Source of the DNA: Tenebrio molitor
Lineage: Eukaryota; Arthropoda; Insecta; Coleoptera; Tenebrionidae
Direction: 5' to 3'
Assembly (NCBI RefSeq): GCF_963966145.1
Contig: NC_091053.1
Coordinates: 8,618,001-8,682,000, forward strand
Length of the DNA stretch: 64,000 nt
Positions 48,041 to 57,607 of this stretch are shown here, piece by piece. Numbering within the stretch: the stretch's first letter is position 1; each line of letters opens with the position of its first letter. A program made the translations under genes and the position numbers. Below the pieces are notes generated by a model. The model worked only from the letters and a program-made list of their open reading frames with translations, had not been told where the DNA came from and did not search any database.

Positions 48041-48189
48041 TGGTGCGATTCTGTTTTAAAATTTACCAATGCTATATAACAAGGTTGTAGTTGCTATAAT
48101 ATGAAGCTGTTGATTGGTTGGATCTACGAATATGCAAAATCAATATTGTTCAATAACAATATTGCTAAATTTTAAAACAGAACGCACCA
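48041..48189. repeat. Inverted repeat of about 24 bp arms
   Basis: TGGTGCGATTCTGTTTTAAA and its mirror TTTAAAACAGAACGCACCA enclose about 100 bp. It may be a small foldback element. Target duplications were not evident. Confidence 0.6.
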
Positions 48190-48476
48190 TCTAATATGGG
48201 TTTGTCAAATTTGAGATTTTTTAAATTTGTAATTAATATCGCGTCAGGTGCTTTCACCGATTTATTATAAAATATACTTAAGCTTAACTTAAGCTAACTT
48301 AAAACTATGGATTTACCCAGTGGAATCGCTCTCTTCTCTTCTACATTTACAAAAACTGTACTATAGAGCACAATACTCCACCAACTCGAATGATTCAGTC
48401 GTCTTGAGTCTTCTCGTTGGTTGTCGGCTGTCCAAGAGTTCCAGGACTTCGGTGCAAATGCATCTTTATGTTTCTG

Positions 48477-49145
48477 CACAGAGCCATTGCCATCTCGAAC
48501 TCCAGGCCTTAAGCCAGACAGCGTGTGACGTCACGAGGAAGGCCAAACGTCAAAATTTGACATTTGTTTACATTTTCAGAAAGTATGAAATTCGGTGTTT
48601 TAATCATTCTTATGGAAAATTGTGAGATAAGCAAAAGCTTGGTGGCAAGTGTATATAATAGTTTCAGTTGATACCAGGGTATTTACTGTTCATAGGATGT
48701 CGCAAGAGACGTTGAAACCTGGGAAGTATTTTTATACCCTATCAACATTTTCGTGATTACAAGTCGTTGTAAGGGCAATTTAGTTGAAACTGTATTTGCT
48801 ACACATATAATTAAGACGTAAGAAGCATTTGTTGTGATTTGGTGTTATTTAAATGATTCACAAAGTAATAATTACGCAAAAACAGTAAATACACAAACTT
48901 AACCTCACTTGTAAATGACAATTTTCACGTTATTAATGGCATTTTACTCCACGACGCAGTAATTGTAAAGCCTAAACACATCGTTCTACTAAAAAAAAAA
49001 GAGTGTTAACCAAAAATTTTACTGTTTTTATTAAATTCTGGAGGTTTAATGCGTTTTTCGATGAAGCCTTTACTGTGACGTCACGATCAAAAACAATTGC
49101 TGCCTTAAGGCTTTGTGTTCTAGATGGCAATGGCAGAGCTTTGTG
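48477..49145. mobile_element. Element N: 669 bp element with CACA...TGTG ends
   Basis: The left end CACAGAGCCATTGCCATCTC matches the mirrored right end CACAAAGCTCTGCCATTGCC with one small indel. Similarity continues for about 60 bp through GCCTTAAG and GTGACGTCACGA. Unlike the other elements here it lacks TA borders, so it belongs to a different superfamily that I do not recognise. The interior is non-coding. Confidence 0.7.
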
Positions 49146-49159
49146 ACTATGATGAGTCG

Positions 49160-49735
49160 AAATATAGAAGTGTCGATGTCCATTCTCGAATAGTAACCGA
49201 GCTTACAACAATTTCTCGTCATTTAAAAATCATTGGAAAGAGAAAGAAGAAGCATACATTGATCTGTGGTCAGAAATCATTCTTTTCGCGATGAAAGATG
49301 GATTCTCTATGACAATAGAAAACGATCGGCGCAATGACTTGACAGAGCTGAACCTCCTAAACATTGCTAAAATTCAAAAAATTGCCAAAAAAGATCAGGC
49401 TTGCACAGTATAGAAGAATTCAACAACAGAACTCCAGTATAATTTTCTTAATCTTATCGAAACTATTACAGCCAACAGTTATTGTGAATTGATGAAATGT
49501 ATCAAAAACTGAGCAAGGGGCGGCGTACATTAATCAGTATTCGTCTTGGACTCACATGGTTGCAAGACAACTGATAACTAATTAGGGTACGGAATTCTAT
49601 GACATCTACCATACTTCCCCGATTTGTTACCCACCGATTACCATTTTCTCTAACATCTGGATCAGTTCTTAAAAGAAAAAAACGTTTGATGATGTAAATG
49701 ATACGGTACATCAGACCCTTACATTTTTACCAAAA
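49160..49735 (+). pseudogene. Decayed mariner transposase, copy 2
   Basis: The translated pieces ISRHLKIIGKRKKK (about 49215), a DSL-YD-type stretch (about 49310), a FLNLIETITANSYCE piece (about 49450) and LLPTDYHFL-HLDQFLKEKN (about 49625-49680) follow the Hsmar1-like mariner order, including the conserved PTDYHF region. Many stops and frameshifts make it inactive. It is related to the copy at 33630-34335 at the DNA level. Confidence 0.7.
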
Positions 49736-49747
49736 AAGGAATAAGTA

Positions 49748-49848
49748 ATCATTTAAATTTCTCGTCAAAGTAGGCGTTGACGAGTCGATTGTGAACGCAC
49801 CACGGATTACGGATCACGGATCAGCTGTTTAAATCTAACCTCACCCTC
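49748..49848. mobile_element. MITE family A, copy 5 (one end only)
   Basis: ATCATTTAAATTTCTCGTCA, then AAGTAGGCGTTGACGAGTCG and the family interior CACGGATCAGCTGTTTAAAT. It is truncated before the second arm. It directly follows the mariner relic. Confidence 0.7.
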
Positions 49849-50144
49849 GACTTCGTCTCGTGCTCTTATTTGCTAATAATTGGTCTTCTGACCTCATTTA
49901 TGGATGTTTTCGTTCATTAGCAAAAAAATTTCCGATAAAAAATATTGCACTTGGGATATAATAATTATGTGATTATTTTCTGAAGTTGTTAAATGGATCA
50001 AAACTAATATCTAAAATATTAATGAAAAACAAGAACATTATTTTGTAAATTTAATAAACATAGAAAGCCAATGCGGTTTCCTTGTTTTAAAGCATATTTC
50101 CTAGAGGTTACTTCGCATTGGCGTACGTTTTATAAAATATGATA

Positions 50145-50356
50145 TACAGGGTGTATTTTTAAAATATGCCGAAATTTTACCTACGAGGTTGTGGGACAAC
50201 GTAGAAGACTAAAAACAGTTAAAAAAAATTGTACCTCAAAAATTAAATGTCAATTTATTTTTTGACATAGAATTTTTTAAATATTTTTTCCGAGTTCTAC
50301 ATGAAGCCAGTAGCTCGCGGTTAAAGTTTGGCAGGACATTAACCTAACACCCTGTA
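50145..50356. mobile_element. Element O: 212 bp TA-flanked element with short ends
   Basis: TACAGGGTGT occurs at both ends in inverted orientation with TA borders; the arms match for only about 10 bp. It is non-coding. The terminal motif is shared with element P and with the remnants at 54902, 58851 and 61475. Confidence 0.55.
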
Positions 50357-53071
50357 TAATTTACGAATCTGTAGGTTTCACATATAACGGCATCGTAGTT
50401 TTTAAAACTTAATTTTTACGAAATAAAAACAAAATCTAGTGATTCGATTCATCATGCAATTGATGTAATGTTAGGTTAACCCAGGTGATAACTGATAACA
50501 AACATCGCTATTTAGCAATAAAATGCACTTGAACTAATTGTGTAGATTTATCGCAAGGATCCGTAGTGACAAGAGATGAATTTTGTAACATTTCTATTTA
50601 CATCACTTTTTATCAGTTTAATCATCATTTGATTACAATGTCCGTAATGGTAAATTAATCCGTCCTAAAGGCCGTGACATGTGACATGGGGTATATGTTG
50701 TGGTAGAGCATAATAACAAGACAAGTATTACGTAATCGATTTACTCTTATCTATTCATGTTTGAGTATGTATTTTTGCGTGTTTGTTATTTTTGCACACA
50801 CAGTTTCTTGCTTAAATCGGAAAGAAATCCAATTTGATTAAAATACGTACATAATTTATTTGCATGGAATTGAATTATAAAAATAAATAGATATACTTTC
50901 TGAGTAGGATTAAGAGAATGAAGGGATTTTGATTGATTAGCTGCATCGTCAAACACTGTTTGTAGAACATCAAGTATAAAAACAAGGTTCTCGGTTGGTT
51001 AGCATTGCACCCTTGTTGTTGAAAATATTTCCAAACGACTCCAAGAAAATTAAGTAAATCTCTCGTTTTCGTTTCCACGTCACAAACATTTCCATGCCAG
51101 ACCGAAGATTGTACTAAAAAAAAAGAAGTTATAAAAGGTAGATATTAGAAGGCATTATTTGAGATATAAAGCATTATAAAGCTTCTTCCTTGTTAATAAT
51201 TAACCGGTAAAAGTAGGAAGCAAAAACATCAAAGAGAAATCTGTCATGGACAATATGCTTTTGATGTATTTCTTTAAAGAGCCTCCTTTGCTCTCTTATA
51301 TGCTACTTATTAAAATGCGAATTTCATTTTATTAATTTCATATCTGAGCTGCTGCAAGAAAGTTTACTAATTAAGGCCGCGCTTTGTGTCGAAATAATCG
51401 CATTGTGCATCGCCCATTGTCGATACAATCCGCGTCGTTAGATCGGATTTTTGCTTTGTTATTAAAAACACGAGGAAAAAAAATTCCGTCGATTTCGAAG
51501 GATATCGAAAAATAGCGAATTTTATTGTGCGACACACCGAGAATAAGACGTATTTTTATCGCACACCTTTCACCATCCAGCTCGACCCATTATATCAATT
51601 TGACATAAAGCAAGTTATAAACCAAATTTCGATCCGAGATGGCAATCCCGCACCATTCATAAACTTTGCATATACGTTTTTATAGGCCATTATCCTGAGT
51701 TTTTCTTGCAATAAACTCATCCCTTGTCTGTGCACGAGTCCATCTCTATCAAATACACATCTCCATTGAACGCCGCCGTAAAAAATGCGACGGAACGGGT
51801 GCGATAAGGACGACAGATTAAGGGCGCGTTCTTACGTGCGTTTTTTACGCTGCGCGCGTGCTGCCCTCCGCGGCGAGCCTGCGAAGCACGTGGCTCGAGC
51901 ACGCGATACGCGACCAGGTGTTCTGCAGGGATTCCGAAAACAGGGAAACGTTTTAGTAGGTAAGCACGGCGGAAAAAAACAGAACAAAGTACAAGGGGGT
52001 GGGTTTTTTAGTGTTGTTGTCTGACGGGAGCGTGGACCACAGACGGCTAAATTTTTTACGCGATTGTCATTCGGAAATAGAAACGGAGACATTGCCAGCT
52101 CGGGAACTAACTAACACACGGTGGATAAGTTTAGCATAGCACAGAATTAAAATAGATAAATCTAATGTGGTAATTTTCCATAATAATATTGTTATTTATC
52201 CAACAAATGTATGAAGCACTATTTTTTTTCTATAAGAGGGAAGTTTACGTACACGAGTGCAGCGAGTGTTGCAATTTCACGCGTAAAAAAGTGCTTTACA
52301 CACAAGTTACATAAATAACAATATTAAGCTAAGTACTAAGTTATTAGGTAGCAAGTTATTTAAGTGAGTTAGGTAACAAGCTAAAACTGAAAAGCTGTCA
52401 CTGTGTTGAGAACAGAAATTCATTTTGTATTTTCTTTATTTCTGTAGCAAATTAAGCAAAATTTGGTCAAGTGCAAGTTTACTAAAGTGTGAAATAAATT
52501 TGTTCAAACTTTATTTGTTTCTTTGTTTCTTTACTTTATTTCACGATGTGAAAAATTTGCGCACTTTAGCGGCATAATATTGATTAAAAATATATGTACT
52601 TTTAATGGTGCTGCAAAAAAATGTTTATCACTGAATATAATAATCTCAGAAACATCAAAGCAGGCTATATTCAGTGTAATAAAATTAACTGACATATGTG
52701 GTACTATATATGTATGGTAGAATACCTTACAAATTTTAACACCCCTATTATGGATTCCATCACGACAATTGATGTCTCAGTCATAACGGTTCATTAAGTG
52801 TTGGAATATTTTTTCTGCTTTCCAGACATGAATGAATAACATAAGTTATCCATAAATAAAAAAATTACATTGTAGCGACCTTTCAAAAGATTCAAAATTC
52901 CAACAAAAAAATTATCAGTATTCGGTACATATAAATTTAATTTAACAATTATTTCTGATGCTTCGCAGTTCCTACTTTCAAGAATATCACTTCAATCACC
53001 TGTAAAATTTGGATTTTTAAGCAATCGCGAATTAGAAGAGTTATTAAAAATCACCAATCAACATGTTATTA
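50357..53071. other. Intergenic, with a CpG-rich block at 51.4-52.1 kb
   Basis: No gene. 51.36-52.13 kb is distinctly CpG-rich (for example CGCGCGTGCTGCCCTCCGCG near 51853), flanked by AT-rich DNA. Overlapping open frames on both strands there reflect base composition and show no domain. It could be an unannotated promoter, a first exon or an enhancer. Confidence 0.35.
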
Positions 53072-53262
53072 TATCGGGTGTTCATTTAAATTTCCCGTCA
53101 AAGTTCGCATTGAAGAATCGATTGTGAACTCACCACGGATTACGGATCTCGAATCAGCTGTTTATATTCAATCTCACTTTTTGCGTTGTTTGTGTTTTTA
53201 CTCTGCAAACTAACGAGTGGTGCGTTCACAATCGACTCTTCAACGCCAACTTTGATGGGTAG
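53072..53262. mobile_element. MITE family A, copy 6 (nearly complete)
   Basis: It starts TATCGGGTGTTCATTTAAAT and carries both arms (CGATTGTGAACTCACCACGG / GTGCGTTCACAATCGACTCT) and the full interior. Only the last bases of the right end are lost, where family B copy 2 begins. Confidence 0.85.
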
Positions 53263-53269
53263 TTTAGAC

Positions 53270-53646
53270 GAGCATGCAAATGAAATCCTGGGCTGCGAAG
53301 GTGTTGGAAATCGTCAATTGTTTTGCTTTTTTAAAAGTATAAATAATTGACAGTTGTAATTAGAGCATGTTGACAGTGAACTTAAAATTTATAAACAACG
53401 AAATCTTCATGTTTTTTTTTTGCAAAGTTTTACATTAAAATAGAATAGGTAACTTTGAGCCCTATTCTCGAAGCAAATATCTAAGGGCACCCTTTGCTGA
53501 ATACAAACATGTTCAATCATGTGCCGATTAAACATAAACAAATATCATTCGTGTCAAACGGCGGCCAATTCAAACTTTCCACTGTTCCAAATAGTTTACT
53601 TTTTTCAACGCCTACTCAGCTCAGGTTTTCATTTGAACGCATGATA
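53270..53646. mobile_element. MITE family B, copy 2 (inverted relative to copy 1)
   Basis: The left end GCATGCAAATGAAATCCTGG and the right end, mirrored TATCATGCGTTCAAATGAAA, match copy 1 at 24348-24717 read in reverse, including the interior AGCAAATATCTAAGGGCACC. It is more diverged than copy 1. Confidence 0.8.
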
Positions 53647-55510
53647 GATAAACGCTCTTTTCTTGTGACAAATGTGCTCTTCCTGTTTTGTTAAATACTT
53701 AGTAAGAGGACGAAAACTAACTGCATTAATTAGTTTAAAAAGGTTCCTCGAATTTTGCGTGGTTTTTTAAATAAATCTATACAAATACACTGCGACCTTC
53801 TAATTTTCTCTAGATAAATTTGTATTACACGCAAGCTTTGTTACTTTAAGCTCGAACTGACATTAGATAAAAAATTTATTATTTTTACTATGCACTTTAG
53901 TTCTCGTGGTATAAGTTAGTAACAAAGCTTTTCTGTAAAATAAAAATGTATAGATATAATTATAGTATGTATCATGGGATATTACCTTCGCTAATTAAGT
54001 GGTCGTCATCATTCAAATTGAAATAATTCTTTGCTTTCTCAGTAGAAATAGAAATATTGAACAGATTTGAACTGTCCGCAGGAAGTTTATGAAGGACCCC
54101 CAAACAACCCAACTATATTCAGGACATGAACGTACGAAAGTTTGAAGAAGTGAAGTTAGTAAAAATGGTAAACTAAGTTAAGAATATAATTGAAAATTAT
54201 TATCTTTTTGCACATGATGAGCATTTTTAAAGTAAAAAATTTATTCAGATTAATTCTGTAAAGAACAATTGATGTGTCTAGAAACCAATGAATCCTACAG
54301 TTTTGTTGCTAAATAAGGAATTTGTTAATAAAACACCACCTTTTTAAAATTTTTAACAATCACACATGTGGGCAAATTGTGTTTTGATTTAATATACAGT
54401 TCAAGAAATCAAAACATACATCTGTATGAATGGAATATGAAACAAGTGTAAAATAGGTTTATATTTGAAAGTAATCAGCTAATCACATTTCTTCAAATCT
54501 CGTTAATTAGAATTGTTGAACTTTTAAATGTTATTTTTTAAAATGGTACAGTAGGTATGTAAAAGAATTTGTTGAATTTTGAAATTTGTGTATTTTAGGT
54601 AAAACCAATATTTACGTAAGGTGAGATGTTATCAGTTACATAATGTTTTCTTTAAATCTAATATTCAAGCTCTTCCTGCATACAGCAGGCAAAATGTTTT
54701 TTTATTAGTGATTGTGGAAGTGCTAACATGCTGACCGTTCTAAAAGATTGTCGAGAATAAGAAATTGTTAGTTTTAACAATATTTTAAGCAACTAATTTT
54801 ATAACAAAGTAAATACAACTTAATTTGTGTAAATTTTAATGAGTAGATTGTGGAATTATGGAAAAGTGTAGTGAATTACTAATATACTCACATATACATA
54901 TACAGGGTTGTTCTGAAGTAAAGGAGATGAACTAGTATTTGAATTTTTATTTATTTCATATTATAAGAACTAGTAAATAGAAAGAAAAAATATTTAGGTA
55001 AGGATATAACAGAAGATTTTTTTATACCTAATTAAAATTTACTAAAATTGCAAAGAAAATATCCGTTTGCTTGCTCAGAGGAGAAGAAAATACGAAGTAC
55101 ATTAATCCACAAATACACAAGAAATAAGCATTTTCTACTTAAATTACGCAGATTGTTTCGATTCAAAAAAGAATTCATACATTTTAGAAGCGAAATAACA
55201 TTTTTTTATTAAAACCACACAAAATGTAAGAATTTTTTTTTCCTCAAACATTCCATATTTTCAGTTACCTTTGTGGCAACTTTTTTGAGCCAGTACAATA
55301 ATAATTATTCTCCAATGGCGTAAAAAAAACATATTCAACTGATAAGATAAAAGTCTAAAAAAAAAGGCAAAATAAAGAAAGTAAATGATGTATCAATTCA
55401 TAAGGTAATTGAACGAACGGAGAAAGAAGAAAATAATCTAGATAATTAGAAATGAAAGCATGATAGATTATTATCAATATAATAAATAGATATAAAGGAT
55501 GTTTTTTTTT
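53647..55510. other. AT-rich intergenic stretch
   Basis: No gene. It is very AT-rich with stop codons throughout. A lone TACAGGGTTGTTCTGAAGTA at 54901 looks like a single transposon end without its partner. Confidence 0.4.
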
Positions 55511-55832
55511 TAAATTTGGCGTCGAAGTTGGCGTTGAATAATAATAATAATAATAATAATTTTTATAATAATAATATTTCCCAACAGACCATACAGTCCA
55601 TAAAAAGGATACATAAATCTATCGTAACATCGTATCAGAAAATACAAAAGAAAAATACTGAAAATAGATTGAGAATGAACAACTCGTCTTAAAAAACACT
55701 GGTTTCTCAAATTGCAAATTAAAAATACAAACAATGCAAAAGTGAGGTTAGATTTATACAGCTGATCAGAGTTGTAATCCGGTGGTGCGCTCACAATCGA
55801 CCCTTCAATGTCAACTTCGACGTCAAATTCTG
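55511..55832. mobile_element. MITE family A, copy 7, with an AAT microsatellite in one arm
   Basis: The arms GTCGAAGTTGGCGTTGAA (55521) and TTCAATGTCAACTTCGACGT (mirrored, about 55805-55824) and the interior (AGGTTAGATTTATACAGCTG) identify the family. An AAT run at 55537-55560 interrupts the left arm exactly after GTTGAA. The central part differs from the other copies, so a further insertion or recombination is likely. Confidence 0.7.
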
Positions 55833-56418
55833 TATGTGGTTGTTCCAAATTAATTACATATAAAAAAACTTACTTAAGACAATTCCAATGAGTATTTTTA
55901 AGTTGTTGTGTACTAACTAATAGTTTTTTGGACAACCAAGTATAAAATACGAAATATCATGACAAAAGTTTTTTGCATTTATTTAAATGAAGAAATATAT
56001 CATACTAAATGATTTGGAACATCAAGAAAACAATTTATTTAAACTAACAAATCTTTGTCAAAATAGCCTTATAGAAACAATGAAATTTCTTTTTTAAAGT
56101 TTTATACATCGAATAAATAGTTCTATAAATGTGGTCCAACTTTCCACATTTAATACGTTTTCAGCTTTAGACTCAATTATCTATTACCATTTAACTTACA
56201 ATAATCACAGTGGTGTATTAATTTCAACCAAAACTTTGCGAATTATTTAAAAAATATGTATATGATAGAAAAGATTGGCGAGAAAGACAGATTCTTCACA
56301 GTAATTCACTATGAACTATGTACATTAAAGGAGAATTCCCTTTATCATATTTATAATTACTTGGACTACATTAAAAATTTCTTCTTAGTTTAGTTTTCAA
56401 TGTGCAAAATATTAAAAT
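55833..56418. other. AT-rich intergenic stretch
   Basis: Nothing recognisable; AT-rich with no long open frame. Confidence 0.4.
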
Positions 56419-57092
56419 ATTTGATAGCGAGATGTGTCCGTCTGGTCCTTCGAGCCGGATAAAAATCAAATTCTTCATTGAGAAAGACTTACAATTTTTA
56501 TTTATGTACTTGTTAATTGTTGTTTATCTATATATGATTTTTTTTATTCTTTGAGAACAGAACGTGACAATCCAGGGAACGATACGACTGTGTCGAAAGG
56601 CAAACACATTTGTCGTTTCCTATTTTGTTTTCGATTAGTTTTATCAGATGTTTATTTTAGACCTGCCTTATCACGAATCTGTCAAATGCAATCATCGAAA
56701 TTTTATTACCTTCACGTTGTTGTGTTATGCCGTTTCTTTACTTTACCTCTCTATTAACCCTCCTAATCTACGAACGAAACTTTTCGACAGTTTCCTTGTT
56801 ATTTGCGTCGACCGTAATAAGATAAGCTCGTCGATGGTAAAAGTCAAGGTCGCTAAATTCCGGACTGGCACTTACTATAATCAGTCTGGACCCTAACCTA
56901 ACCTAAGCAAATAAATACAACACGACGACGCCTCGTTGAAACAAATTAAACAAACATGCGGTCTTGTGATAACAATAACGTACACATATTGTGCCAAGAA
57001 TGCCTCGTCAATGTTTATATGGATGAGTGTGTCGAAGAATTTGATTTTTTTGATTTATCCGGCTCGAAGGACCAGACATCTCGGTATCAAAG
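56419..57092. repeat. 60 bp inverted repeat pair upstream of Kr
   Basis: The left arm 56419-56477 and right arm 57033-57092 are mirror images with a 6 nt indel and one internal A-rich expansion. The core TCTGGTCCTTCGAGCCGGAT is perfect in both. The arms enclose about 555 bp of mixed composition with short open frames only. The outer ends lack TA or clear target duplications. The right arm ends about 350 bp before the proposed Kr start site. Confidence 0.75.
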
Positions 57093-57445
57093 CTCGCTAA
57101 TTCGAAACGTTCCGTTTCTGTCTTCGCTGCATGTGGATGGTGTGGAGAAATTATTGGTGTGACAAGGTGGACGGCACCCCATATCGCCATCCCTCGTGAT
57201 TTATGACCCATCCCTAGATACAAGTGCAAAATCTGCAAGCGAACAGTTTCAATACAGTGCATGCCCAATAAACCATAAACCCAAGTGAATTTGTTGGCCC
57301 CGGGCCACTCCGTACTTCCTTATCAGAGGGGATGCTCCAGTTCTCCCCACTTACCGAAAAATCACCCCCTCCACCTCGTAGAGGGGGTAAATGCGTTACG
57401 TTAGGCTAGGTTAGGTCAACCCTCGTGCGTGCAGAATTTTTACAT

Positions 57446-57480
57446 TCAGTAAGCAACTGTTTGGCTTGTGGCACGGTTCT
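57446..57480 (+). promoter_or_regulatory. Kr: Kr core promoter: TCAGT initiator plus DPE
   Basis: TCAGT at 57446-57450 matches the arthropod initiator with A+1 at 57448. GGTTCT at 57475-57480 fits the DPE consensus RGWYVT at exactly +28 to +33. No TATA box is seen near -30. The predicted 5' UTR is 160 nt. The spacing makes chance less likely, but the start site is not experimentally shown. Confidence 0.5.
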
Positions 57481-57569
57481 GTACACCGATCTCTGCCACA
57501 CGATCGCAAAACCACAAGAACATTCACATGACAAACAAAATTAAAGCACAAGTGCCAGTGGCGTACGCA

Positions 57570-57590
57570 ATGAACATTATAGATCTGTGA
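57570..57590 (+). other. Short upstream ORF in the Kr leader
   Basis: ATG at 57570 opens a six-codon frame (MNIIDL) that stops 17 nt before the Kr start codon. It would be included in the mRNA if the proposed initiator is used. Confidence 0.4.
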
Positions 57591-57607
57591 AAGAGAGTGT
57601 TCCGACG

